From an uncultured Fibrobacter sp. (lineage in GTDB: Bacteria; Fibrobacterota; Fibrobacteria; Fibrobacterales; Fibrobacteraceae), in assembly GCF_947166265.1 (NCBI RefSeq), contig NZ_CAMVDO010000001.1, forward strand, positions 124,001 to 188,000: 64,000 nucleotides of DNA, read 5' to 3'. Below are positions 8,504 through 17,547 of this stretch, in pieces. Position 1 is the first letter of the stretch. Every line of letters begins with the position of its first letter. The notes beneath the pieces were generated by a model. That model was not told where the DNA came from. It did not search any database and worked only from the letters and a program-made list of their open reading frames with translations. The translations under genes were made by a program, and so were the position numbers.

Positions 8504-9622
8504 CTAATCTTTTTTCAACGTGTCCGGGGCGACAGTCGCCTTCTTCCATATCTTGGACAAAGTATCCAATATGGCAACATCACCCGTATCGAGCACCATC
8601 CTATTGTTTTGCAGGTTGTAGACCATCCACTTTTTCTGCGATGCTGGCCCGCAGAAGGTCTCATCGCCGTCGGGAGTCATCAATTCCCTTATGAAGCGTA
8701 CCCGCTGCCCCACCGAGTAGCTACTGACCGCAAAGGAATTGTAGGTTCCGCATTCCGGGATTTTTTCGGTATAGTAGGTGCTGTAGTGCCAAATGGTATC
8801 GGGGCGTTCCTGTACACGGCCTAGTTCCGTCGAATCATTTTCCCACTTGGAATTGACGCAGTATACCGAATCGGAATCGGCACAAACATAATGCACCGGA
8901 ACAAGGTTCGTATCGTTTAAATCCCAGTATTTCGGGTAAATCGTATCGGGAAGCGTTTTCTTGCACATATCCACACGGTGCGTACAAGTGGATTTCATGA
9001 TGCGCCAGTAAAAGACACGGGGCGTAATCGAATCGAGTACACGTAAAATCGAGGGAATTTGTTCACCCTTCTTCTTATTCTTTGTCCGCAACGGATACGC
9101 CTTAGGATCGGCAAACGAAGAATCCATATACACATAGAACGTGTCGATTTCAAACGACCCGCGACGCAGTAGAATCGAATCCATCACCGAGTCCGCATCG
9201 TTTTTCACCTTGATGAGTCCGATATCTTTCACCTGGTCTACAGGAAGCGTTATCTTCAACGTCGTATCGGGGCGGTAATAAGGAGCGGCGCAGTCTTCAG
9301 CCGTCGCATGTATGGCAAGCGTCGGGGAAATCCACAAGACGGTGTCCTGTTTGCTGAAATTCAAGTTTATCGATTTCAGGGCGCAGTTCGAGAATGTCCA
9401 CATCTTGCCCAAATCCAGATACAGGGTATCCTTCACCAAATGAATGGTCCTGCCAGAATCGAGCTTCGCCTGCAAAAAGAATCCATCTCCATCGTAATAA
9501 AAGCCCTCTTTCGACACTTCGAGCGGGCCATCGCTATCCTTTTCGCAACCGACAAAAAAAGCGGCAACGCAGATAAGCCACAGCAACGCAAAGAGCACGA
9601 ATTTAGGGCAAAGACGGTTCAT
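8504..9622 (-). CDS. putative lipoprotein of unknown function
   Basis: A 372-residue predicted lipoprotein. The ATG at 9622 is preferred over the upstream in-frame ATG at 9820 because it begins a textbook type II signal peptide: MNRLCPKF, a hydrophobic core, then FFVGC with Cys at about residue 27. The upstream extension would overlap the preceding gene. The mature protein is Asp/Ser/Thr-rich with scattered Cys pairs and no recognised domain. It is the third gene of a minus-strand operon (13 bp gap) after a STAS protein and a degenerate LytM-like protein, so it probably belongs to one envelope process. Confidence 0.75.
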   Translation of the reverse strand: MNRLCPKFVLFALLWLICVAAFFVGCEKDSDGPLEVSKEGFYYDGDGFFLQAKLDSGRTIHLVKDTLYLDLGKMWTFSNCALKSINLNFSKQDTVLWISPTLAIHATAEDCAAPYYRPDTTLKITLPVDQVKDIGLIKVKNDADSVMDSILLRRGSFEIDTFYVYMDSSFADPKAYPLRTKNKKKGEQIPSILRVLDSITPRVFYWRIMKSTCTHRVDMCKKTLPDTIYPKYWDLNDTNLVPVHYVCADSDSVYCVNSKWENDSTELGRVQERPDTIWHYSTYYTEKIPECGTYNSFAVSSYSVGQRVRFIRELMTPDGDETFCGPASQKKWMVYNLQNNRMVLDTGDVAILDTLSKIWKKATVAPDTLKKD

Positions 9623-9635
9623 GAGACCAAAAGTA

Positions 9636-10556
9636 TTAAAAACCCATCTTTTTTTCAAAGGATAGAAGCGAATCCGGAACCACAGGATGCGTCGATGCAT
9701 AAAAATCGTTCCAACGCACAAACAAGCCGTTCTGTCGCACCGTGAGCAAGAAAGCGGCGCTGTCCTTTGGAGAAATTCGACCGATAACCGTCTTAAGTCC
9801 AACGGTATCGCCCACCGCAAGCGAATCTACCGGGAAACCCATTCCCGAAGTCCTGCTAGTCACATTATAGCCATGATCAATCTCGACGAAATAGCCCAGG
9901 GAATCCTTTCCCATTTCAAGAATGCGTCCCGATAGCACGGGGTAAATGGGAGCCTCGCCAATGCCGTAAAAGACGTCCATGGCCAAAAGAGATTCCTGAC
10001 CCTCGAAGTCGAAACCTTCGGCGATATGGAGCGAAGACCATGACAAGGGAAGCCTCGGACACACTCCCGGAAAACGGCACCCAGAGCTTTTAGACACCCA
10101 CACATAGCTCGAATCTTCTTTCATATAGCGGAAATATACGGAGCGGACGCTATCTTCATGCATCACGAGCACCACGTTTCCAAAATCCTTCACGGGGGCC
10201 ACCCAATGCAACTTGGACTTGGGAGAGGTACGGAGCGAAGAAACGTAGCGCAAGAACGGATTGGGCAAGAGCGATACATCCGTAGAATCGTCGATCACCC
10301 AGGAACATTGGGCTAGTCCCTGTTTTAATTCAAAAGGCTTTCCGCCATAGACCTTGCACCGGTAGTCCCATGTATCCGCCGGAGCTTCTTCGTCATTTCC
10401 CGGCAACGGAAGCGCGTTCGCTATTTTCGAAGCGAGTCCCGACCAATACGCAAAAAAAGCTGCAACAGCAAGAGCCAGCAGCCGTATAAGCGGAAACTTA
10501 TGATTTTTATTGATGGGCTTGCGCTTTCCCTTGTATTCCTGAAAATCGACAGGCAT
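9636..10556 (-). CDS. membrane-anchored LytM/M23-like protein, probably catalytically inactive
   Basis: A 306-residue protein with a short basic cytoplasmic N-terminus, one membrane helix (FPLIRLLALAVAAFFAYWSG, about 21-40) and a periplasmic part. The C-terminal third contains GRILEMGKDSLGYFVEIDHG (about 206-225), which follows the M23 peptidase pattern GxVxxxGxxxxGxxVxIxHG, and later VGDTVGLKTVIGRI, matching the VxxGxxIG turn. The HxxxD and HxH zinc ligands of active lysostaphin-type enzymes are not visible. It may therefore act as a regulator of cell-wall amidases, as other degenerate LytM proteins do. It lies six bases after the STAS gene in the same operon. Confidence 0.6.
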   Translation of the reverse strand: MPVDFQEYKGKRKPINKNHKFPLIRLLALAVAAFFAYWSGLASKIANALPLPGNDEEAPADTWDYRCKVYGGKPFELKQGLAQCSWVIDDSTDVSLLPNPFLRYVSSLRTSPKSKLHWVAPVKDFGNVVLVMHEDSVRSVYFRYMKEDSSYVWVSKSSGCRFPGVCPRLPLSWSSLHIAEGFDFEGQESLLAMDVFYGIGEAPIYPVLSGRILEMGKDSLGYFVEIDHGYNVTSRTSGMGFPVDSLAVGDTVGLKTVIGRISPKDSAAFLLTVRQNGLFVRWNDFYASTHPVVPDSLLSFEKKMGF

Positions 10557-10562
10557 CTTGAA

Positions 10563-11210
10563 CTAGATGTAGAAGAAAGCGAGGACACCGCCAATTGCAG
10601 CGAGCAAAAGCAGGACTACGATAATGACAGTCTTTGCCGAGGAAGGTTCTTCGTCGAACGGAACATCCAGTCCTTTCTTCTTAGGATTGTCCTCTTCTTT
10701 CGCAATGGCGTTAAAGCTCTTGGTAAAGCGACGGTGCTGTCCCGTGGAATGTCTATCCAGGTGGCGAGGAGGTTCGCTTTCGGTTCCGATATTCTGGGAG
10801 GCAACCGCCGAAGGTTCCTCGAGAGTTTCCGACGGAGCCGAATTTTCAGGAGCCTGCGTATGCAGCGAAAAGGACATCATGTCCGCTTCCAGGGCAAACA
10901 CCTTGATATTCTTGTCGAGCCCTGCCTTGCGGAGTCCATCGACAATAGTCTTGTTGTTAGTAAGGACCGCAAACAGCCCCTTCCGGTCTTCCATTTCCTG
11001 CTGGAACTGGATAAAGGCGTTGTACGCATCGCTGTAGACAAAGTCAAGCCCGGTCAGGTCGACCGCCAAGAACTGTTCGTCCTTCTTTTCAGCAAGGAGC
11101 GCGCGAACATCTTTCTTAAACTGCTCAGCATCAAAAGCCCCGATAGGATTCAAGGGGGCTGAAATCAAATCAAAAACACCAACTTCGCGATAGTTCTTTA
11201 ATTGCGGCAT
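10563..11210 (-). CDS. STAS-domain protein with C-terminal membrane anchor
   Basis: A 215-residue protein. Residues about 10-115 look like a STAS (anti-sigma-factor antagonist) fold: AVDLTGLDFVYSDAYNAF (48-65) matches the DLSGVxFxDSSGLxAL core, with Ser59 near the site phosphorylated in SpoIIAA-type proteins, and LTNNKTIVDGLRKAGLDKNI follows. A charged, disordered linker (115-190) leads to a single C-terminal helix, TVIIVVLLLLAAIGGVLAFF. A tail-anchored STAS protein could tether a partner kinase or anti-sigma factor to the inner membrane. It is first in the operon with the LytM-like gene and the lipoprotein. Confidence 0.65.
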   Translation of the reverse strand: MPQLKNYREVGVFDLISAPLNPIGAFDAEQFKKDVRALLAEKKDEQFLAVDLTGLDFVYSDAYNAFIQFQQEMEDRKGLFAVLTNNKTIVDGLRKAGLDKNIKVFALEADMMSFSLHTQAPENSAPSETLEEPSAVASQNIGTESEPPRHLDRHSTGQHRRFTKSFNAIAKEEDNPKKKGLDVPFDEEPSSAKTVIIVVLLLLAAIGGVLAFFYI

Positions 11211-11299
11211 ACTAGAAATATAAACTAAAATTTGTCAATGTGTGCGATATATCACAAAAAAAATCAAAAAAACAACATTAAACCGGCCACGGCCATTCC

Positions 11300-12634
11300 C
11301 TACTCAAGAACCTCATCGTCGGTTTCAATAACGGCACCCCCTACAGGCGGAACGGACGAAGTTTCACTTTCTTCGGGAACGGTCTCTGCCGCAGGGACTT
11401 GTGCGGAATTCGATTCGGATGCTTTATCCAAAGCCTCTTCCGACACCGGTTCCTCTTCTACCGGAGGAGCTCCCTCGTAGGTTTCCTTTTCCATTTCTTC
11501 GTAAGAGGCATCCTCATCCGTTTCTTCGGTCAGGATACGGCTATAAGCGGAGGCGGCCTCCGGAGTTCCCTGCCTAGGCGCATGCGAGAACAGGTACGGG
11601 CTTACACTCACGCTGACCCGGTGCACCGGCGAAAGTACCGGATGCGATTCAAACGCATAGTCGATCTTTACAAACTTCGCAATGGTTAGACCCGCACCCG
11701 CAGTCACGCTCTGGAACGTGGTAAAACTCGAAAGACCCGCCCTAAGGGAAAGACCGAAATCAAAGGCGTACTCGATACCGCCATGCCCACCCGAAAGCCA
11801 GTCCAGCGGATCTTCCCAGACACGTTTTCCACGGTCCTTGTCCGTTTCGAAGTCCATGTCACGGGCTTCGCGATGCAAGAGTTCCGCACCCTGCCAGTAA
11901 AGGTTCAACCGACCATAAAGGTACGGGACAGGAAGAGAGTAACTTGCCGCAATATAGAGTTCCGGAGAGGAATACTCAAACTCGCCCGACTCCCAGCTGG
12001 TCGCCGAAGAGGTCCAGCCTTTCAGGAAAGTCGAAAAGTAGAGTTCGTCGATAGCCCGAACACGAAGTCCCGCGTCGCCACGGAAACCCCAACCCGTCTG
12101 GTCGATTTCACGGTAGAGCCCGTGGAAGCCAATACCCAGTTCCAGGCGATCGTTCAGACGGTGGCCAAAGGTCGCCGAGAAAACCCAGTCGGCAATCGAA
12201 AGCGTATTGTAGTTAGAACCTTCGGGAAGCGGCTCCCCTTCCTTGATATAGGGGATGTCGTCGGCGCCGAACCGGGAAAAAGAAAGTCCAAGGCCATCGC
12301 CCTTACCGAGCGGAACCACGGCAGACGCGTAATCGTACTTGGTGTCCTCGTAGTATTCCGTATGCGAAAAGGACGCCCAGGCGTAGTTCACGTTCGCAAG
12401 CTGGTACGGGTTGGACATGAGCCCCAGGTAGTCCCCGTCAACCGCCATGGTCGCAGAACCCAATGCCGCCGAGCGCGCCCCCGGTTCAATGTCGAGAGTG
12501 GCGTTCGCACCCACGACGCGGTCGGCCGCCATCAACGGAGAGAAAAAAGCCACAGACAAGACACACGACAACAGAATCACCGGGCGACGGTGACCCTTAC
12601 AGGTAAAGGAGTCTAGAAATCTTGTCCATGTCAT
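11300..12634 (-). CDS. PorV/PorQ-like outer membrane protein
   Basis: A 444-residue secreted protein. The ATG at 12634 is chosen because a G-rich Shine-Dalgarno sequence precedes it and it starts a signal peptide ending near LMAADR; an upstream TTG at 12649 is less likely. After cleavage comes DIEPGARSAALGSATMAV and LMSNPYQLA, the N-terminal signature of PorV/PorQ-type barrels (GARxxALGxA ... NPA). The rest alternates in barrel fashion (SLRAGLSSFTTFQSV, VKIDYAFESHP) up to about residue 365. The last ~75 residues are a Glu/Ser-rich acidic tail. PorV proteins work with type IX secretion in Bacteroidetes; that role here is inference. Confidence 0.75.
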   Translation of the reverse strand: MTWTRFLDSFTCKGHRRPVILLSCVLSVAFFSPLMAADRVVGANATLDIEPGARSAALGSATMAVDGDYLGLMSNPYQLANVNYAWASFSHTEYYEDTKYDYASAVVPLGKGDGLGLSFSRFGADDIPYIKEGEPLPEGSNYNTLSIADWVFSATFGHRLNDRLELGIGFHGLYREIDQTGWGFRGDAGLRVRAIDELYFSTFLKGWTSSATSWESGEFEYSSPELYIAASYSLPVPYLYGRLNLYWQGAELLHREARDMDFETDKDRGKRVWEDPLDWLSGGHGGIEYAFDFGLSLRAGLSSFTTFQSVTAGAGLTIAKFVKIDYAFESHPVLSPVHRVSVSVSPYLFSHAPRQGTPEAASAYSRILTEETDEDASYEEMEKETYEGAPPVEEEPVSEEALDKASESNSAQVPAAETVPEESETSSVPPVGGAVIETDDEVLE

Positions 12635-12691
12635 AACTTGCACCCCCAAGATAGATTATTTTTGATTCAGAGACCAATCCAGAATGCGCCC

Positions 12692-13642
12692 ATGAACCTT
12701 TCAGAACACATCGAGCAATATTTACTTTACATTGAGAACCGCCGAAGGTTCTCGCCGAAAACGGTAGACACCTACCGCAAGTCGCTCACGAAGTTCCTGG
12801 TTCATCTGGGCGCCTTCCCCGTACCGGACGCTCCCCACAAGGAAGAAACCTCTCCGCAGTTCGAAAACGTTCCGGAGCTATCCGCATTTTCAGAAACAAA
12901 TGTCAAGACCTTCGTATGGGACCTAAAGATGAAACAGAAGCTTGCCCCCACAAGCATCTGCGAGCACCTCGCCGCCCTGAAAAGTTTCGGCAAGTACCTG
13001 GTCAAGAGCAAGATTACCGAGAACAACCCCGCCGAAAATGTACCGATGCCCAAGCGCCCCAAGCGCCTGGTAAATGTACTCGGACAGAAGGACCTCGCCG
13101 AAGAAAAATTTCCGGAACTCCCCGAAAACGCCACCCTTCCGCAAGTGCGGGCCCGCATTTTACTCGAACTGATCTACGGTTCGGGGCTGCGTATTTCGGA
13201 ATGCCAGACGCTCACCTGGGACCGCATCAACGAGCACGAGCTGCTAGTACGGGTCCTCGGCAAAGGCAACAAGGAACGAATCGTTCCCCTCACCGAAAGT
13301 TTTGTCAGGCGTATCGCGAATTACAAACAAATGCAGCTTGATGCAGGGCATATCCCCACGGCTACGGGCTACGTATTCCTGAGCGAAGACGGGAAGCCCT
13401 TCGGGCTACGCACCCTGAGGAACGACATCCAGCATCTGCTTCGCGAAATCGGCTGGGAAGGCAAGGCCAGTCCACACGTACTGCGCCACAGTTTTGCAAC
13501 TCACCTGCTCGAAAACGGCGCCGAAATCATGAGCGTCAAAGAGATGCTCGGACATTCCAGCATATCGACCACCCAAGTCTACACACACGTAAACGCAGAA
13601 CGCCTAAGAGCCGCGTTCAAGAAAACTCACCCTAGAGCATAA
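12692..13642 (+). CDS. xerC: site-specific tyrosine recombinase XerC/XerD
   Basis: A 316-residue recombinase of the chromosome-dimer-resolution type. The start at 12692 (MNLSEHIEQYL) is chosen over an upstream TTG frame that would overlap the divergent PorV gene. The N-terminal SAM-like domain (about 1-110) binds DNA. The catalytic set is complete: Arg167 in GSGLRISE, Lys191 in GKGNKER, His262 and Arg265 in HVLRH, His288 in MLGHSS and Tyr297 in VYTHV. XerC and XerD cannot be told apart from sequence alone here. There is no sign of a flanking integrated element, which favours a housekeeping role. Confidence 0.9.
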   Translation: MNLSEHIEQYLLYIENRRRFSPKTVDTYRKSLTKFLVHLGAFPVPDAPHKEETSPQFENVPELSAFSETNVKTFVWDLKMKQKLAPTSICEHLAALKSFGKYLVKSKITENNPAENVPMPKRPKRLVNVLGQKDLAEEKFPELPENATLPQVRARILLELIYGSGLRISECQTLTWDRINEHELLVRVLGKGNKERIVPLTESFVRRIANYKQMQLDAGHIPTATGYVFLSEDGKPFGLRTLRNDIQHLLREIGWEGKASPHVLRHSFATHLLENGAEIMSVKEMLGHSSISTTQVYTHVNAERLRAAFKKTHPRA

Positions 13643-13651
13643 AAAGTGGCT

Positions 13652-13714
13652 AGTGATTAGTGGCTAGTGGTTAGGATCATCAACCTGTTTACTAACCACT
13701 GTTTACTAATCACT
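13652..13714. terminator. long imperfect palindrome between convergent genes
   Basis: A 23-base arm at 13652-13674 (AGTGATTAGTGGCTAGTGG...) pairs with 13692-13714 (CTAACCACTGTTTACTAATC...) with about four mismatches. It lies between xerC and the convergent barrel gene and could terminate both. The word TAGTGATTAGTGG suggests a dispersed repeat family. Confidence 0.55.
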
Positions 13715-13720
13715 GTCTAA

Positions 13721-14854
13721 CTAGAAGAAGCTTCCCTTGATGCCGACGGCAATGGTCCACTGTTCCCCAAAATCATTCCAGTCGGGAGCGTCCCACTTGC
13801 GCATGGGGCTTTCGTCGTATTCGTCATCGGGATCAGCCGCATTGGCCTTGTCATGCAGAGGTAGCGATACGGCGAGGAACACCGGAAAATCCGTATTAGA
13901 GAACTCGATACCATAGGCGAATGCCACGGACCAAGCCTGATGATCGGGGTCCGGACGCGGATCGTAGGTACCGACCTTTTCGGAGTTAATCCAGGCGACT
14001 CCGAGCGGAATCGAGAAGTTCACGCCGAAGCTCTGCACGATTCCCGGACGTCCACGGTAACCGTAAGCAATGGAACCGCCCACAGACGGTGGCGTATACG
14101 CACCAAGGTCGTTTTCGCCATAAGGCTTGAAGCGGTATTCAAAGCGCTTGTCATCGTGATCCAAGTCCTTCCAGTAGGAATCGTTAAATTCGTTTTCACC
14201 CGAAATCAGGTGCATGGCAAACGGATGCGTGTACGAAAGTCCGTAAAGCCAGATTCCCTGGTCGGTATCGCGGCTGTAGTCCCAGCCGAGGGTGAGCGAA
14301 TAAAGTCCCGACCCCTTCTGAAAACTGCTTGGCAAAAACTCTTCGGCGGCATCAGTTCCGCGCTTGATATCGTACTGCCCCGTCGGAACAGAAAGGCTTG
14401 CCGAAAGCGAAGCCGCACCACCGCTACCGATAGTCTTGCTGAAATCAAAGGACATATCGCCCATGCCGCCCGTCGTGCGGTCCGTCGGAATCTGGTTACT
14501 GCGGTACTGCACTTCGCCACTGTGGCTCATCCACGGAATCGACACGCCAAGCTTTGTAGACCAGGTCGGCTTGATAGAGAAATGCGGCGTAAAGGTCAAC
14601 CCCGAAAAATTCTGGCCGACACTGTACTTGGTAAAGACCTCAGTTTCAAGATATCCGCCCGAAACACCCTGGCCAATCCACTTGATACCATCTCCGGAGC
14701 CGCCCCCCGAGCCACCGGCGCCACAACCGCCAATAGACTCCCACGGAGTCGCCACCTCGACAGGAGAATTGAAGCCGGCATAAAAAGCAACGCCTGCGAG
14801 AGCCGCCACGGCAGCCCCCGACAAAATCCCGCTAAACAAATTCTTCTTCATCAT
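13721..14854 (-). CDS. putative outer-membrane beta-barrel protein
   Basis: A 377-residue exported protein with an N-terminal signal (MMKKNLFSGILSGAAVAALA) followed by a Gly-rich stretch near residues 42-56. The body is rich in alternating polar and aromatic residues: SIKPTWSTKLGVSIPW, SLTLGWDYSRDTDQGIWLYG, VNFSIPLGVAWI. The chain ends in the aromatic VGIKGSFF expected of BAM-assembled barrels. No specific family was recognised. It lies five bases after an upstream lipoprotein gene, so the two probably form a functional pair. Confidence 0.6.
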   Translation of the reverse strand: MMKKNLFSGILSGAAVAALAGVAFYAGFNSPVEVATPWESIGGCGAGGSGGGSGDGIKWIGQGVSGGYLETEVFTKYSVGQNFSGLTFTPHFSIKPTWSTKLGVSIPWMSHSGEVQYRSNQIPTDRTTGGMGDMSFDFSKTIGSGGAASLSASLSVPTGQYDIKRGTDAAEEFLPSSFQKGSGLYSLTLGWDYSRDTDQGIWLYGLSYTHPFAMHLISGENEFNDSYWKDLDHDDKRFEYRFKPYGENDLGAYTPPSVGGSIAYGYRGRPGIVQSFGVNFSIPLGVAWINSEKVGTYDPRPDPDHQAWSVAFAYGIEFSNTDFPVFLAVSLPLHDKANAADPDDEYDESPMRKWDAPDWNDFGEQWTIAVGIKGSFF

Positions 14855-14859
14855 TTACC

Positions 14860-16065
14860 TCACGGGAGTTCAAGCAAGTAACCGTAATTCGTTCCGGCCG
14901 CTAGGAAACGACCATCGGGCGAACGCCCACCAATCATGGGGACAGGAGCAATTTCAACCACATCGCCAACCCAGGCAAACGCAAGGTCCGAGGGAGCCCC
15001 CGACACAAGCGAAATTTCGCGCATCGCCGTACGGCCGGCACTACCGTCCTGCACAGAGGGGTTCGACAAATCGTTTCTGTTCAAGAACGGAGAACCCTGC
15101 GGGAATTCAGTCCATTCCACAAAGAGACGCCCCCTATAGCTAAACCAATGAGGTTGCACGGGTTCTGACATCATCGTCGACGTCTTTTCGATTTCAATCG
15201 GATTGGAATTGCCGGACAGTTCCTGTACGAATGACCTCCAGCCCAACATGGATGGTTCAATTACGTTATACACCACGAAATGACCATCCGGAGAAATAAG
15301 CGGACTGTCCATCATCCAGTCATCGACACCCGAAGGCTTCTTGAGAATTTTAGCCTTCTTGAGTCCACCGTTTGCAAAATCCACAAAAACAATCTGGTCC
15401 TTCTTGTTCACGTAAACGAGACGCACCTGTTTCGTACCGAAGAAACCTTCCACGGTAGCGTCCGTTGCACCTGTATCGGGTTCAGCCCCCGATTCCACCC
15501 ACAGGTGAGGCGTCGCAAGTTCGCTAATATCCTTGTCGTAGAAGAAAAACTTTTTCTTGTCGGACATGCGGACCGCGAACATGCCGTAATCCAGATCGCT
15601 TTCCTTGCAGCCCTTTCCGCCCTTGGAATTGAAGGCCCGCAGCGCAACGATATAACCAGGATGCGTACTCCATTCCGGATCCTGGAAAAGACAATCCCCC
15701 GCGTCGGTATCGCGCATCAGGTACCAGAGGACATTCCCCGCCGTATCGGAAACGGAAAGGCGGTCATGCTGAATCACCTTCGAAAGCGTATAGATAGAAT
15801 CCGGGGCTTTCACGCACAGCGTTCCGCTAAAATTCAGCCACAGCATCGATGCAGGATAGTTGACCGTATCCTGAGACACCGACGGATTGCAAATCTGCTT
15901 GCATCCCTTAGGTATATTGAGGTTCACAGGATAGAGCGTTCCGATTTCCGAAGCGTCCCTAGAACTCGACGAAACGCTATCCGATGCGACAAACTGTTCC
16001 GGCTCGTAGACACAAGCAGAAAGCGCAAGCAGCAAAGACAAGGTAACTATTTTCTTATAACGCAT
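14860..16065 (-). CDS. lipoprotein with beta-propeller-like (TolB/WD40-like) repeats
   Basis: A 401-residue lipoprotein. The ATG at 16065 is used because MRYKKIVTLSLLLALSAC gives a clean type II signal peptide with LSAC at the lipobox; the in-frame ATG at 16092 would overlap the upstream MATE gene. Ser-rich spacing follows the Cys. SPDGHFVVYN and SPDGRFLAAG are typical of TolB-type propeller blades, and four Cys in the first half may form disulfides. It is translated just before the barrel gene and probably sits in the same envelope. It may belong to the lineage-specific Fibrobacter lipoprotein families, which is a guess. Confidence 0.6.
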   Translation of the reverse strand: MRYKKIVTLSLLLALSACVYEPEQFVASDSVSSSSRDASEIGTLYPVNLNIPKGCKQICNPSVSQDTVNYPASMLWLNFSGTLCVKAPDSIYTLSKVIQHDRLSVSDTAGNVLWYLMRDTDAGDCLFQDPEWSTHPGYIVALRAFNSKGGKGCKESDLDYGMFAVRMSDKKKFFFYDKDISELATPHLWVESGAEPDTGATDATVEGFFGTKQVRLVYVNKKDQIVFVDFANGGLKKAKILKKPSGVDDWMMDSPLISPDGHFVVYNVIEPSMLGWRSFVQELSGNSNPIEIEKTSTMMSEPVQPHWFSYRGRLFVEWTEFPQGSPFLNRNDLSNPSVQDGSAGRTAMREISLVSGAPSDLAFAWVGDVVEIAPVPMIGGRSPDGRFLAAGTNYGYLLELP

Positions 16066-16078
16066 TATCCGAAATATA

Positions 16079-17416
16079 CTAAAACTTCGCATGCCTTACG
16101 TGGTAAAAATAGATGCCCACTATCACTGAAATCGTAATAACCCAGCTTATCGGATAAACCACCATCAACGAAGTAAAGGATTTATACCTGGGGAAAACGA
16201 AAAACACCCAAAGGATTCGAAAACCGCACACCCCCGCCATACACGTAAGCGCGGGGGCAAGAGACTTGCCCATTCCCGAAAGTGCCCCGGAAAACACATC
16301 CAGGAAAACGTTGATAAACAGAAGCCCGACCACCACATACATGCGGATGGATGCGATTTCGATAATTTCGGCATTCGACGTAAACACCGAAAGCAACGGG
16401 TAGGCAAAAATGCAACAAAGGGCACTCAGCACAATGGTGGACAAGCATCCCAACAGAAGAGTCCAGCGAACGCTTCGGCGACAGCGTTCCATATTCTTTG
16501 CGCCATAGTTTTGCCCGACAAAGGTGACGCACGCCTGGGAAAAGGAACTCAGCCAGTAATACACCACGAATTCGTAATTGAGTGCCGCCGCAGACGCCGC
16601 CACCGTCAAGGAACCGAGGCTATTGATGGCCGATTGCAGACACACGTTGCTAAACGAGAACACGACGCCCCGAAGCCCCGACGGAAGCCCCACGCGCATA
16701 ATGCGGCTAAGGAACAGCGGCGTGATTCGAAGCTTCCAGAATTCCAGCTTGAAAGGCCCCACCTCGTGCAGCAAAAAATAGAACAAAGTAATTCCGCTGA
16801 TAGCCGTAGCAAAGACCGTCGCAATCGCAACCCCGGACACCCCCATGTCAAAGCCCGCTACAAGAATCAAGTTCAGCACCACGTTCACCGCACCCGCCAC
16901 CATCAACACGTATAGCGGACGCTTTGTATCGCCCTTGCCGCGCAGAATCGCCGCAATAAAGTTGTAGACCATGGCAAAGGGCATCCCCACAAAGTAGATT
17001 TGCAGGTAAAGGACTGCGTTGTCGAAAATGTCGGACGGAGTCGAAATGGCCGAAAGAATCGGGCGCGCAAAAAAGACGCCCACGAACGAAAGGAATATTC
17101 CGCTAAAGAACGACACCATCACCGAGGTATGTACACTGCGGGTCACGGAGCGGTAACTGCGTTCGCCGATGGAATGGGCGACCACGACGTTCGCACCGAC
17201 AGAAATTCCCACGAACAGGTTGATGAGCAAATTGATGACGAAGGTATTTGCACCGACCGCCGCCAGGGCCTTGTCACCAGCGAACTGCCCCACCACGGCA
17301 ATATCCGTCAAATTGAACAGCTGCTGAAAAATGCTGCTCAAGGCAATCGGAACGGCAAACCACAGGATCTTTCTACCCAGGGGGCCATTCAACATGTCTA
17401 CATTGGTCTTCGCCAT
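16079..17416 (-). CDS. MATE-family efflux transporter
   Basis: A 445-residue inner-membrane transporter with about twelve hydrophobic segments in two homologous halves. Family signatures are visible: PLGRKILWFAVPIALSSIF at the N-terminus, FNLTDIAVVGQFAGDKALAA (about 39-58) and SQACVTFVGQNYGA in the second half. Such proteins export cationic compounds or drugs in exchange for Na+ or H+. The ATG at 17416 is preferred to a GTG at 17422 because AAGGTG lies six bases upstream. The stop is 13 bp before the lipoprotein start, so it may lead a three-gene unit, though the functions look unrelated. Confidence 0.88.
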   Translation of the reverse strand: MAKTNVDMLNGPLGRKILWFAVPIALSSIFQQLFNLTDIAVVGQFAGDKALAAVGANTFVINLLINLFVGISVGANVVVAHSIGERSYRSVTRSVHTSVMVSFFSGIFLSFVGVFFARPILSAISTPSDIFDNAVLYLQIYFVGMPFAMVYNFIAAILRGKGDTKRPLYVLMVAGAVNVVLNLILVAGFDMGVSGVAIATVFATAISGITLFYFLLHEVGPFKLEFWKLRITPLFLSRIMRVGLPSGLRGVVFSFSNVCLQSAINSLGSLTVAASAAALNYEFVVYYWLSSFSQACVTFVGQNYGAKNMERCRRSVRWTLLLGCLSTIVLSALCCIFAYPLLSVFTSNAEIIEIASIRMYVVVGLLFINVFLDVFSGALSGMGKSLAPALTCMAGVCGFRILWVFFVFPRYKSFTSLMVVYPISWVITISVIVGIYFYHVRHAKF

Positions 17417-17547
17417 ACTCACCTTAAAATCGGGCGTAAATTTAGATTTTCACTCAGTCACCTACAAGGGCTTTTTTCTACCTTTACAACGCAAAAAATA
17501 GAGCGGCCCACCCCAGTTTTCCGGGTCGCCATAAAACGGAGATTATC

